Source: Siphonodentalium dalli (lineage: Eukaryota; Mollusca; Scaphopoda; Gadilida; Siphonodentaliidae). Taken from it: a stretch of 64,000 bases of DNA. Shown here in pieces: positions 1-9,888 of the stretch. Made by a program: the position numbers and the translations under genes. Position 1 is the stretch's first letter. Each line of letters begins with the position of its first letter. The notes below the pieces were generated by a model, which was not told the origin of the DNA, searched no databases, and saw nothing but the letters and a program-made list of their open reading frames with translations. The stretch is taken from NCBI GenBank assembly GCA_032622095.1, contig CP136063.1, forward strand, positions 74,563,980-74,627,979, in the 5' to 3' direction.

Positions 1-343
1 TGTTGTTCTTCTGTTTACACAACACAGCGCAATTCCATTGGTTAACCACACACAAATGATATAAACGCTCTTTATTATTTCCATATCAGGATAACGGTAA
101 CAAATGACGCTCTTTATGTTTACCATATCCGGATCTAAACAAAAGCCAGCAAACGTAACGTTTTTTGCTTTTGTTTACACAACAAAGGGGGAAAATTGAC
201 AATAACATACTGTTTATGCCATATTTCTGATTGGTATAAGAACAGTCTGTCTATATTTTACTATTATTTCTGTTTATGGCGGTTTTTGACGGAGGTGAAT
301 ATTTTAACAGCATACCCACCGCCAACGCCGCCCGTATCTTTAA
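1..343 (-). mobile_element. MITE family A, copy 1 (diverged, cut by window start)
   Basis: This matches the reverse complement of the family A copies at 17067 and 26913, but with more substitutions. The conserved terminal block ends at TTAA (340-343), as expected for the family's 5' end. The other end lies outside the window. It is non-coding; frames read through it are spurious. Confidence 0.8.
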
Positions 344-690
344 GTATCCGCCATATTTTGCCACCTGATGTTTGTGGGTTTTCTTCCTCGAGTCGAAGAT
401 TCCAATGTTGCCCTTTACTGCTGTATCGAACAAGCCATATCTGTGTTTTAATCAGTGACTTGATATGAGTATCCGTGGGCGATTGGGTCTTGGGCCCGTG
501 GAATGTCCGTCGTAGAGCTGATTTGGTGTTGGCACCTGGCGCCCGTAAGTTACATTGCTGTGTGGGAGAGAATAGTTCAGTCGGTGGGTGGAACCCCTGA
601 TATGTATAAAACACGCAAGAAACATGATACGATATGAACGTAATTGAAGATATAAAAACAAACATGGAGGGATGATCATGTGACATGATA
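344..690. other. Unrecognised intergenic stretch with an open minus-strand frame
   Basis: A minus-strand frame stays open from 686 through 344 (about 114 codons) and then runs into the MITE. The peptide is rich in P, T, S and K and shows no domain, signal peptide or membrane segment I recognise. The open frame could be chance or an old exon relic. No function is assigned. Confidence 0.2.
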
Positions 691-1646
691 ATGGTTTTGT
701 GATGGGGTCCCTTCGTGGGTCGGCTGGTGCAGTTTTTGGTTCGAGACGTGGGGGGGGGGGGGGAGTATTACGTGCATCTATATACCATGTTCAGCAGGTC
801 AAATTTTAAGCAGCGCGTATTTGGAGAGAGATGTGATACACATAGATATACACATACACACAATCTTCTCCGTGAATTCATTAAGTTGGTCATATTGCGA
901 AATTTAGAGACATGTTTACTTCAGAAATATACCTAGCGTTCATCCTTATTGCGTGATATTTCACAATTCAGCTTAGAAATTGCCCAAGTAAAACATTCAT
1001 AGAGGTTTGTTAACAATCACTAAGAAAACATATATAACGATGCATTCACGTGTGATTACTTGTTCTTCCATTTATGTACTGTCGTCAGAAAATTGTGAGA
1101 GTGTTGAAATAGTTTAAAATTTGTATACGAACAGAGCATATCATAATCACTTAATAATACTAGCCAAACCAGGTTCGTAGACTAGTAAAATGATTTTTGC
1201 GGAATTTCGGTGTCTCTCGGCCATCAATTAAATTTATCGACAATAGTCAGGGTGGAATCTGTGTGTTCAGCTATGAATATCTGTCCGTTGATTTGTGTAA
1301 TACATCGGTCGATAATTCCCTGTCGGAGATGGTAACGCAAACCAACGGACAGATACACACATTTAAACCCACATGCCGGTTTCTTCATATCAAGTTTAAA
1401 CCTGGTCTACGTAAACATCTTGGTTTAAATGCCGTTACCCCATGATTAAACTCGGGAGGTTTAAACTGGAGATAAATAATCCGGCCATATAGTTTCCACT
1501 TGACCATATATTAAGAGATATGTAATCTTCAGTAATTGTTTTATATATCACGGGTTATTTCGAACATGGCGACACGGGATCAACAACACAATATATCTTC
1601 TGGGTCTTTGAAAACGAGTACAAAATCTCATGGGTATTTAATAATA
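691..1646. other. Intergenic, no gene seen
   Basis: AT-rich sequence downstream of the minus-strand receptor at 1647. It contains a 14-base G run at 750-763 and a cluster of GTTTAAAC-like palindromic words at 1360-1470. A similar cluster occurs near 48260-48320. No credible coding frame was found. Confidence 0.4.
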
Positions 1647-2708
1647 TCAAGGTTTCGGTGGTACAGATGCTGCTTGCATGCGTCCTGTTGTTGTGGTCAA
1701 AGGATGAACACGTTTGTGACGACCAAAGATGGAAACAAGTTCCTCCCTGAAACGCGATCCACCGAAGCAATACAGAAAGAAGTTGACTGAAAAGTTCAGG
1801 TACTGAAACACAACGACGCAAGCATGAACAATATCGTACTGTGCTTCGGAAATATCGATGTATGGAACAATCAATTGGAAAACGCAGATTGGCAGCGTGC
1901 ATACAACGAAAACTATATTCACAACTATCAACATTATTGTCATGGACGATGATTTTCTGTGGCCTGGATTAGTTGTGCTTGTTGGTCCAGTTGTTTTACG
2001 AACTATTTTCTTACTCTCAAGAACTTTGTAAACAATGAGCGAGTTTCCAATTGCCAACAACGTCAAAGGTCCAACTGAAAATACAATTAGATCGATCCAG
2101 GGCCACACTTTTCTAGCAAAATGGTGGTAATCTTCATCGATGCTGTCACACGCACCAAAGGTAGAATCATTCGATATGCCGTAGAAGAAGTGACTATTTA
2201 TTCCGAATAGACAAAATCCCATGGTGACAATTGAAATTAACCCCATACTTCTCGAACATTTCTTGGAATGGGGAAACCAGATCGCCGTTGTCCTTTCGCA
2301 TGTTATAAAGACCAGCATCCACGCAGAGAAATCCGTAGTGAAATACACCAAGAATATTTTTAACTTGCAGCCGACGTCCGATATATCTGCTATGTCGACG
2401 TCATACATTGCAATTATCCAGTAGTTCAGAAGTCCAACGTTAAGGACGGCTATATCTGTTATTGCCAGAATAATTAAATATATTGAGGTGTTCGATCGCC
2501 TCATGTTCTTTCTGCTCAGCACTATAATGGATAGGATGTTGCCTAGCGACCCGATGATGATTAGAAACGGGGATATATAGGTAAATATCCACACACTAAC
2601 CGCGTGCTCTGTGACGTCATCTACTGAAATGTTCCCGCTGTATTGACAGGAAAAGATGTTTGGATCTGTAGCGTTGTCGCAATCAATCGTATAGTTTCCC
2701 ATAGACAT
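1647..2708 (-). CDS. Class A GPCR, peptide-receptor-like (paralogue 1)
   Basis: This is a 353-residue seven-transmembrane receptor in one uninterrupted exon. The extracellular N-terminus has glycosylation sequons at N5, N12 and N26. Membrane segments lie at about 38-65, 75-98, 115-137, 157-177, 203-230, 255-280 and 292-315. Class A hallmarks are the disulfide pair C114/C187, an ERT triplet (138-140) at the DRY position, proline in TM6 (CTLP, 270-273), and NFFLY (309-313) replacing NPxxY. The pattern resembles the lophotrochozoan FMRFamide/TRH-receptor-like orphan expansion; the ligand is unknown. It should act at the plasma membrane through heterotrimeric G proteins. The start is the first ATG after a splice acceptor-like AG (2710-2711) and aligns with the start of the paralogues at 18330 and 52214. 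There are no internal stops, so it is probably functional. Confidence 0.92.
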   Translation of the reverse strand: MSMGNYTIDCDNATDPNIFSCQYSGNISVDDVTEHAVSVWIFTYISPFLIIIGSLGNILSIIVLSRKNMRRSNTSIYLIILAITDIAVLNVGLLNYWIIAMYDVDIADISDVGCKLKIFLVYFTTDFSAWMLVFITCERTTAIWFPHSKKCSRSMGLISIVTMGFCLFGINSHFFYGISNDSTFGACDSIDEDYHHFARKVWPWIDLIVFSVGPLTLLAIGNSLIVYKVLESKKIVRKTTGPTSTTNPGHRKSSSMTIMLIVVNIVFVVCTLPICVFQLIVPYIDISEAQYDIVHACVVVFQYLNFSVNFFLYCFGGSRFREELVSIFGRHKRVHPLTTTTGRMQAASVPPKP

Positions 2709-2725
2709 TCTGAAAGAGAGTATCT
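2709..2725 (-). promoter_or_regulatory. Putative 3' splice acceptor just before the receptor ATG
   Basis: On the minus strand a pyrimidine tract (TACTCTCTTT) is followed by CAG, then one base, then ATG. The same arrangement precedes the paralogous receptors at 19394 and 53341 and the relic at 4282. This suggests a 5' UTR intron whose acceptor lies immediately upstream of the start codon. No donor or first exon was identified. Confidence 0.6.
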
Positions 2726-3143
2726 AGACATTCAATAGCAGATAGATTGAACGTACGTATATACTGGAATTCGATTGTCATATTGCCGTAGCATGAACTG
2801 ATAATTTGAAGTTATGAAATTAGTAAGCTTGGTACTATTGTAACGGCATTCTTTGATATGGATTGATTTGAGCCGCCAGGTGATAATAGTTTATGAAAGT
2901 ACGGTGGAAAGAAAAAGGAATGTGTGAAGAGATGGTAACGGATGATAGAGAGTGATATGATACCTTATCGGTACGGATTTTGAATAAGTGTGGGTAATCT
3001 GCTATTGTGTGATATACATGTAATACACTGGCTGGAAATCTGACCTCGGTTCTGAACCAACATCACATGATGATAATGTGTTTGCGGTGGTTTCGCAGGC
3101 AAGACGTAGCGTGTCCTATGTATTCCAAGTCAGATGGTCCAAT
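2726..3143. other. Intergenic upstream region of receptor paralogue 1
   Basis: AT-rich with no recognised gene or repeat. If the acceptor at 2709 is real, this is intron or 5' flank of the receptor at 1647-2708. Confidence 0.4.
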
Positions 3144-3652
3144 ATTCCGAAGGTTTCAATAGTCCGAAGGTTTCAATAGCCCGAAGGTTTCAATAGTCCG
3201 AGGGTTTAAGAGTCCGAAGGTTTCAATAGTCCGAAGGTTTCAATAGTCCGAAGGTTTCAATAGCCCGAAGGTTTCAATAGCCCGAAGGTTTCAATAGTCA
3301 GAGGTTTCAATAGGCCGAAGGTTTCAATAGTCCGAGGTTTCAATAGGCCGAAGGTTTCAATAGGTCGAAGGTTTCAATAGGCCGAATGTTTCAATAGCCC
3401 GAAGGTTTCAATAGTCCGAAGGTTTCAATAGTCCGAAGGTTTCAATAGTCCGAAGGTTTCAATAGTCCGAAGGTTTCAATAGCCCGAATGTTTCAATAGT
3501 CCGAGGTTTCAATAGGCCGAAGGTTTCAATAGTCCGAGGTTTCAATAGGCCGAAGGTTTCAATAGGTTGAAGGTTTCAATAGGCCGAAGGTTTCAATAGT
3601 CCGAGGTTTCAATACTCCGAAGGTTTCAATAGTCCGACGGTTCGATAGTCGG
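3144..3652 (+). repeat. Minisatellite, about 17-bp unit, left arm
   Basis: About 30 tandem copies of a unit close to TCCGAAGGTTTCAATAG, with variants (AGTCCG, AGGCCG, AGCCCG) and some 16-bp units. Unit variants are interspersed, suggesting repeated slippage or unequal exchange. There are no unique spacers, so it is not a CRISPR. Inverted, more degenerate units reappear at 3937-4077. Confidence 0.93.
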
Positions 3653-3936
3653 CCGTACAACTAAAGGCCCAACGTGCAAATATTTTGGTTGTCTGTAAAA
3701 AGTCGCCACGCTTTCCCGTTCTGCGTAACAAGGGAGACGAAATGACGTCGGCTAGTAATCTGCGAGACTGCAGTTATGACTCTGATTTACCATAAGTTAG
3801 TTTCATTTAGCGCGAATTTTGATTAGCAAGAATCGGGCACCTAAAACGCGAGTATGAAAACGGGACAAGAACGCTGAAAGCGACATATTTTGTAAGCTTG
3901 AAGTGTTTGTTATATATTCTGCAACCCTCGAACCAT
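3653..3936. other. Spacer between inverted minisatellite arms
   Basis: Unique-looking sequence of about 284 bp between the direct array (3144-3652) and the inverted degenerate units (3937-4077). No open frame or known repeat was recognised. Confidence 0.4.
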
Positions 3937-4077
3937 CTGGCTATCGAACATTCGGACTATTGAACCCTCGAGCCTTGTCGCTTTAGACCAATCCTCGGAT
4001 TATCACACTCTCGGACGATTGAACCTCCGACTATTGAATATTCGGACTATTGAAGCCTCTGATTAATACACTGTCCC
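3937..4077 (-). repeat. Degenerate inverted minisatellite arm
   Basis: Repeated words such as TTCGGACTATTGAA and CTCGGACGATTGAA are the reverse complement of the 17-bp unit at 3144-3652, at lower identity. Together the two arrays form an inverted pair around a spacer. Confidence 0.65.
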
Positions 4078-4224
4078 CTGCATGGGGTATCTCCTTGCCT
4101 GTTACCAAAATTCATTATGTTGGTATGCATGAGTGTGTTCCTCCGTGGCTTGGTGATAGTATTTAAGTAGCTATATTCGAATGGTATAATTTTATGTGAA
4201 CATTATGATGTCTTCCAATGGAAT

Positions 4225-4290
4225 ACTGCGGATCCGTATAGTGTTGTTGCAGTCGATCGTTGTGTAGTTTTCTTCTGAACATTCTAGAAT
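4225..4290 (-). pseudogene. N-terminal fragment of a GPCR paralogue
   Basis: On the minus strand an acceptor-like CTAG precedes ATG (4280-4282), followed by sequence aligning to the N-terminus of the receptor at 52214-53341 (the ENYTT-DC-N segment). A one-base insertion soon after the ATG shifts the frame, and similarity stops after the GGATCC near 4229. It lacks all membrane segments. It is a scrap of a fourth family member, cut off close to the minisatellite element at 4313. Confidence 0.65.
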
Positions 4291-4312
4291 ACTACGAAAG
4301 CGCATTGGAAAG

Positions 4313-4789
4313 ACCACCGCACTCCCCCATATATACAAATACACACTCGTTATAGCGACTTACAAGTCGTTATAACAACTTACAGCAACTCGTCATAACG
4401 ACTTACAACAACTCGTTATAACAACTTACAACAACTCGCTATAACGACTTACAAGTCGTCATAACGACTTACAACTCGTTATAACGACTTACAGCAACTC
4501 GCTATAACGACTTACAAGTCGTCATAACGACTTACAACTCGTCATAACGACTTACAACAACTCGTTATAACAACTTATAACTCGTTATAACGACCTACAA
4601 CTCGTTATAACGACATGCAAGTCGTTATAACGACTTTAATTGACTTATAAATAGTTGTTAGAGGTCGTTATAACGACTTTTAGAATACCAAAAAAAAGTC
4701 GTTATAATGACTTGTACAAACAATTGGTTTTTATTTCTGCAAGTCGTTATCATGAGTTGCGTATTTGTATATTCGGGGGTGCGGTGGTG
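4313..4789. mobile_element. Foldback-like element: palindromic minisatellite between terminal inverted repeats
   Basis: Left end (4313-4355, ACCACCGCAC...) and right end (4747-4789, ...GCGGTGGT) are inverted copies of roughly 40 bp at high identity. Between them are about 18-20 units of roughly 18-25 bp, such as CGTTATAACGACTTACAACT. The core word AAGTCGTTATAACGACTT is a perfect 18-bp palindrome, so units are self-complementary. It is non-coding. No certain target-site duplication was found. Confidence 0.7.
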
Positions 4790-4806
4790 TTTCTGATGGC
4801 CCTAAT
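4751..4806 (+). repeat. 56-bp direct repeat, left copy
   Basis: Contains the right terminus of the 4313-4789 element plus its flank. It is repeated at 5489-5544 with a single C/T difference, bracketing the 688-bp duplicated segment 4803-5490. Confidence 0.85.
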
Positions 4807-5490
4807 TATTTTAACATTGACCTTTGATGATTAATCACCACGGGGAGGGATATCCATAAGGAACGTGTTCTGTCAATTAATATGTGGCGCAGATATGAAC
4901 CATATATAGAGTGAAAATGCGTCTGTGCCATGCTTGGATATCTGTATATCTCAGTTATAGTAGGTAATGTTCGATTTATCTATAGTAGGTCATCGTGGCA
5001 GGGACCAATATCCACACAAACAGTGTTCACGCTGGCCCAGAAATTCCTTTGGCCATTATTTTAACCAAATGCTAATATGAGCAATAACATCATGCCAAGC
5101 GATTCCACATACAATGAAAGTTTTTAGACCATCGCAAATAAAAACAAATTGCGGTTTATTAACATTATAGCGAAAATATGCAATACGATATCTGAACGCA
5201 ACCTGAAGTTTTATTTATTCGCGAGTGTGTGCATAGTTTTATCTATGCCTATGCGCATCTGGTGCATATGTATTCAATTCGCGGGAAAATAGTAAGTATA
5301 CCCTGGTGACAACGAAATTAGGATAATTTTAATCGCGGCTAGTTGGACAGATCGATCGGTTTTGTAAAAAGTTGGAATTAATTAATAGGGATCAATCTGC
5401 AAATGCAAGAAATTCATTTTGGAAACTTGACTCGCAACAAAAACCTCCGTCACTTAAAATGATTAAGCATCTTTCCCTTATCCCCTCTCA
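4803..5490 (+). repeat. 688-bp duplicated segment, copy 1
   Basis: Matches 7201-7888 at a constant offset of 2398 with no indels and two visible substitutions (GTTCACGCTGG/GTTCACACTGG and ATGCGCATCTGG/ATGCGTATCTGG). It has no coding frame, terminal inverted repeats or poly(A). It looks like a recent templated or segmental duplication rather than a standard transposon. Confidence 0.9.
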
Positions 5491-5544
5491 TGAGTTGCGT
5501 ATTTGTATATTCGGGGGTGCGGTGGTGTTTCTGATGGTCCTAAT
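5489..5544 (+). repeat. 56-bp direct repeat, right copy
   Basis: Second copy of 4751-4806. The two copies sit exactly at the borders of the 688-bp segment, as a long target duplication or a recombination product would. Confidence 0.85.
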
Positions 5545-5635
5545 GCGCTGTCGTGAGAATACAGTGTCGTTCCGTTTACAAGCAGATAGATCCGAATGCA
5601 TGTTGATGAGGTGAATTGTATCGTTTTAAATTAAT

Positions 5636-5960
5636 TTGGCCGAAAGTTTTATTCGAAAATTAATTTGGCTGGCTGGATGTACTGTGTACTCGTCCTAAAT
5701 GACTTTGCTTGACTGGACGCGATCGTTGGAAATATATTGGATTTGGTGTACTGTATTATTATGTACACTTAATGTTGCTTGGCAGGACGTAATCCCCTGG
5801 AGTGAATTTGATTGGATAGACTTGGGCGTCTTAAGTGGATTTAGACTACACTTGTTCATGAAACTAATTTCGATGGCTTGGAGCGAACATATTACTTGCA
5901 ATTGATTAGCTGGACTTCGTCTTAAATACACATTATGGACTTGTTTGGGTGCGTGAATCT
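5636..5960 (+). repeat. Degenerate ~36-bp tandem repeat
   Basis: Loose repeats of a unit like AATTTGGTTGGCTGGAC followed by a TCGTC-containing tail. The same degenerate unit occurs at about 37390-37700, 53385-53525 and 54000-54120, often next to the dispersed repeat at 5961-6290. It is too decayed to define copy number. Confidence 0.55.
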
Positions 5961-6290
5961 GATAAGTTAGTAGTCAGGCGCTATGCCACTGGAGGAATGC
6001 AGGATTCTACTAACATCGCCGAAAATCTCAAGCAAATCAATTGTGCCACGCCATAGAAAACATCCGAGCTATGCTCGATTGTAAATATTTACTTCTAGAT
6101 TCGGGACGCAACTATCGGAGATAAACTAACGAAAAATATTTGGACATCAATAGTCACTGCATTTAATTAATATATAAGAATGACGGCGTGTGTTGTCAAT
6201 TTGGATATAATATTTGTGAAATATAACTAAATTGAGCAAGATTATTCTCCATTTCTATTTGATCACCCTACCTGAGTCTTTCACATCACT
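5961..6290 (+). repeat. Dispersed repeat, interrupted at its 3' side by MITE B
   Basis: Aligns in inverted orientation with 24225-24540 (shared blocks include CAAGATTATTCTCCATTTCT and TTTCACATCACTTTAA) and more weakly with 54105-54265. The MITE at 6291-6701 sits inside this repeat. The 24225 copy is unoccupied at that point. Confidence 0.75.
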
Positions 6291-6701
6291 TTAACCCTTT
6301 ACCCAACAAAACGGCCAAAAAGGGCAAAAAAAAGCTTCAACAGCCTAAAATATCTTCGGTCTGTCTAAATAACACAATATGGATATCATTGGAACCGGTT
6401 CATTGACCACATTGTGATGGTTACAGTTATGCCCTGTGCCAACGCATTCTCTTATATATGCGAGTCGACCACATATAGGTCGCCTCGCATATATAAGAGA
6501 ATGCATTGGCCTAACAAAATAATGTTTTCTTACATTTTTCAACAATTTTTATAATATTTTTCTACAATCTTTGACAATTTTATCATTTTTGATATGTGTT
6601 AAGTCAATGCATTCTCTTATATATGCGAGGCGACCTATGGTCGACTCGCATATATAAGAGAATGCATTGGCACATGGCCATTCTGTTGGGTAAAGGGTTA
6701 A
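6291..6701 (-). mobile_element. MITE family B (piggyBac-like ends), copy 1
   Basis: The 18-bp terminal inverted repeats TTAACCCTTTACCCAACA are perfect at both ends. The TTAA plus CCC terminus is typical of piggyBac-superfamily elements. It contains two roughly 69-bp near-perfect hairpins (about 6430-6512 and 6605-6671) built on CCAATGCATTCTCTTATA, each the reverse complement of the other. It has no coding capacity, so mobilisation would need a transposase encoded elsewhere. The empty paralogous site near 24245 supports TTAA duplication. Confidence 0.9.
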
Positions 6702-7200
6702 ACGAAGTTGGTTGGCTGAGCATGATACTGTTAATCGTACTATTTGATTTCAGTATGTTGGCCATGCGCATTTAGAACATCTAATATGGTCATGTCGTCT
6801 TTCGCCATTGTGGGGTACATCATATTTAGAATTAGTATTACTACGTCAAATCTGACGTACCATTTTAAAACCCGTGTGTCTTCGGGGTGGTTCGAAACGT
6901 AGATAACTCAGAAAATAAAGTGGTCAGTAACACAGAAGGTACATGATGTAGGTTATATTCTACATACCTGTTTTGCGATAGTCTGTTCTGTACCATGCAT
7001 TCACAGTCTCAGCAACTGAGTATGACGTTTCCAGACACATTATTACCGGCAAATGACAAACTCCCTCCCGTGCATTGTATATCTTGCGAAAATCGATGCC
7101 GTAAAGCGTTGAGTTTAAAACATATTTAATATACTAATCGCGTTTTTCCCCCAGCTGCGATCAAATGCATTTCCTGTGATGCGATTGTAAACGGCTCGGT
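6702..7200 (+). repeat. Dispersed repeat family (copies near 37680 and 55560)
   Basis: Blocks such as TACCTGTTTTGCGATAGTCT, TACCATGCATTCACAGTCT and GGCAAATGACAAACTCCCTC recur at 37860-38130 and 55600-55760. The last part (7133-7200) resembles 38590-38665. No open frame was found. It is an old, low-identity repeat of unknown class. Confidence 0.65.
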
Positions 7201-7888
7201 TAATTATTTTAACATTGACCTTTGATGATTAATCACCACGGGGAGGGATATCCATAAGGAACGTGTTCTGTCAATTAATATGTGGCGCAGATATGAACCA
7301 TATATAGAGTGAAAATGCGTCTGTGCCATGCTTGGATATCTGTATATCTCAGTTATAGTAGGTAATGTTCGATTTATCTATAGTAGGTCATCGTGGCAGG
7401 GACCAATATCCACACAAACAGTGTTCACACTGGCCCAGAAATTCCTTTGGCCATTATTTTAACCAAATGCTAATATGAGCAATAACATCATGCCAAGCGA
7501 TTCCACATACAATGAAAGTTTTTAGACCATCGCAAATAAAAACAAATTGCGGTTTATTAACATTATAGCGAAAATATGCAATACGATATCTGAACGCAAC
7601 CTGAAGTTTTATTTATTCGCGAGTGTGTGCATAGTTTTATCTATGCCTATGCGTATCTGGTGCATATGTATTCAATTCGCGGGAAAATAGTAAGTATACC
7701 CTGGTGACAACGAAATTAGGATAATTTTAATCGCGGCTAGTTGGACAGATCGATCGGTTTTGTAAAAAGTTGGAATTAATTAATAGGGATCAATCTGCAA
7801 ATGCAAGAAATTCATTTTGGAAACTTGACTCGCAACAAAAACCTCCGTCACTTAAAATGATTAAGCATCTTTCCCTTATCCCCTCTCA
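7201..7888 (+). repeat. 688-bp duplicated segment, copy 2
   Basis: Near-identical to 4803-5490. This copy lacks the 56-bp flanking direct repeats, so it is the better candidate for the source copy. Confidence 0.9.
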
Positions 7889-7989
7889 AAAGTTGCGTTT
7901 ATTACAACACAAAGCGTCTGCCATTGACACTGCATGAAATCAACACCAATGTACACCTATTACTAATTGCTCCAAGCACACATGACCGG

Positions 7990-8414
7990 TCCTACTAAAA
8001 CCCGACCGCACCCGACCGCACCCGACCGGACCGCCCCAGGGGTCCGAGCGAGATGGGGTTTGCACTATCGATAGAATGGACCCGAATGTACCAAAGTTCC
8101 AATCCCCAAGTCGATAGCTCGAGCGAACACGGCACTGTTAACCCCTGATTTGTGGCCGTTTCCGCCAGGTACGGGAAATCCAAAAAGGCGCCGACCGCAC
8201 CACCCCTGACTGCCTGACCACGAAAATGGACATAATATCAAGAAGGAAATACGGCTATTCATCCATGCGCGATCTGACAAGTCGCTAGCTGCAGCGGAAG
8301 TGAATAAATTAACCCATACGCTGCTGCCGAATTCGCTATAAATGTACGCAAAAACGCCGAAATTAACACCCGCCGACCGGACCGCCCCCAGGGGTCCGAG
8401 CGAGATGGGGTTTG
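7990..8414 (+). repeat. Left arm of foldback-like element, first part
   Basis: Outer terminus, 10-bp subterminal repeats, one full monomer (8023-8373) and the start of a second. It is split from the rest of the arm by the LINE at 8415-9888. It ends with CGAGATGGGGTTTG (8401-8414), which is repeated at 9889-9902. Confidence 0.85.
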
Positions 8415-9888
8415 GTTTAAACATATTTATATGGTGACGGGATTGGAGGACAAGTGCTAGCCACTTAGATGTACCTCCTCTCCCTATGACAACACTCAAT
8501 ACAACTTTACAATTATAGCAGCATAGTAACAGTGCATATACATATATAAGAAATATACAACAACAGTTTTGTGTTTGTGCTAGTCCCCCCTTAACCCAAG
8601 TCTGTGATATCAGTTTTTTTTTCTCTCATATAAATCACTTTCTCTCTCACTCCCTCTCCGAGCTTGTTTCAATGATTGACATGCAGGGTTTTGGAAGAGT
8701 CGAAGTCCTTCAGCCATATCTCTTTTCAATATCAGGTAAGTTGAAAGTTTGTTGTATCTGTGAAAGTAGTGTCTCTTAAAAAGTCTTGGACAGCTTTGAA
8801 AATGGACTCATTTTCATTGTTCTTTAGGTCAGGGTCTCCAAATAGCAAAATTTTTACCGAATAAATGTTGAAGGGCAAGAGTTTATTGTATAGACTTATT
8901 CTGGCATAAAAATGAACTGGACATTCAAAAAAAAAATGAAATGCATTCTCTTCATGATATCCGCATATGCATGCTTTAGTATCAGCGATATAATTTAGCT
9001 TTTTATCAGCTTGTAAGTTGCTACATTGATTTCTCAGTCTGCAGTGAGAAATATTTAGTAAACGTTTACCAACATTGAAGTATTTTGGCGGTTTGATTGG
9101 TTTCCGTTTTATTGATTCCTTAAAGATATCTTTTCCAAGAGCGTTCCATTTGTTAATGCAAGTAGGAAAGAAGGTCACGTCAGTTATCTTACTTCCCGTT
9201 TTTGGTGGGACAAAGTCGGATGAGTTACGTAGGTTTTTGTCACACCTTTCGCGGAATGTGGGTGGGAGGAGTTCAACGAGATAGTTGGGGGCCTTTTTTT
9301 AACAATATTATGGAATATCGTCATTCGTCTGGTGTATCGTCGATTTTCTAGATTCTCCCATCCAAGTTCGAAAAGAAGCCTATCATTCGGAACAGATCGA
9401 GTACACCCTGTGACTATTCTGGCTGCCTCGAATTGAATATCATCCAATTGTTTTAGCAAGTAAGCAGGTGCCCCGAACCAGACAATGCTACCATACTCCA
9501 TTAGAGAGCGTACATATGATAAATATAAAGTTTCAAGTGTTTCACGATTGAGTGTATGTTTGAGTTTTCGAATCTGAGACAATCTGGCATAAGCCTTCTG
9601 ACATATAGCATCTATATGTGTGTTCCAAGTGAGATCGTCATCAATTTCCAGACCTAAATGTTTGTGTGATTTAGAGTATTCCAGTCGCACACCATCAAAA
9701 ATTATTATTGGTTTAATTATTTTTTGTTTAGATGTGAATAACATTAAGTCTGTTTTGGAACTATTGAATTTTACCTTCCATGTGTCTGCCCAAAATTTCA
9801 TTTCCCTCATATCTTCGTTTACGATGCGTTCGAGTTTTGTAATGTCGGAACTGCTATTAGTAAGGCACGTATCGTCGGCATATAGTCT
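8415..9888 (-). pseudogene. 5'-truncated LINE: reverse transcriptase C-terminal half
   Basis: The minus-strand coding starts at the catalytic YADD (9871-9882), where the copy is truncated. It runs through the thumb region (FNSSKT, RKLKHTLNRETLETLY, ARIVTG) and ends in a zinc-binding-like C-x-C...H...C motif, with the stop at 8732. A 3' UTR follows to 8415. The frame is broken once, near a T7 homopolymer (9294-9300 on the plus strand). The CGAGATGGGGTTTG target duplication (8401-8414, 9889-9902) brackets it. The clade is Jockey/CR1-like by style; not resolved here. It would have reverse-transcribed its own RNA at a nicked target; this copy is dead. Confidence 0.9.

Noticed and set aside
750-763. 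G14 run, and a similar run at 11133-11147
   Set aside because: Single homopolymer runs can form quadruplexes but give no evidence of function; likely slippage-prone tracts.
1536-1902. Open frames overlapping the 3' end of the receptor at 1647
   Set aside because: They are shadows of the receptor coding sequence; the same antisense frames appear over the other paralogues.
3144-3652. Array of short repeats that could be mistaken for a CRISPR
   Set aside because: Units of about 17 bp are contiguous with no unique spacers, and the context is an animal genome.
8065-8499. 144-codon minus-strand frame, with similar frames at 10100-10564 and 11928-12242
   Set aside because: They repeat with each GC-rich satellite monomer and shift frame between monomers; no domain is present.
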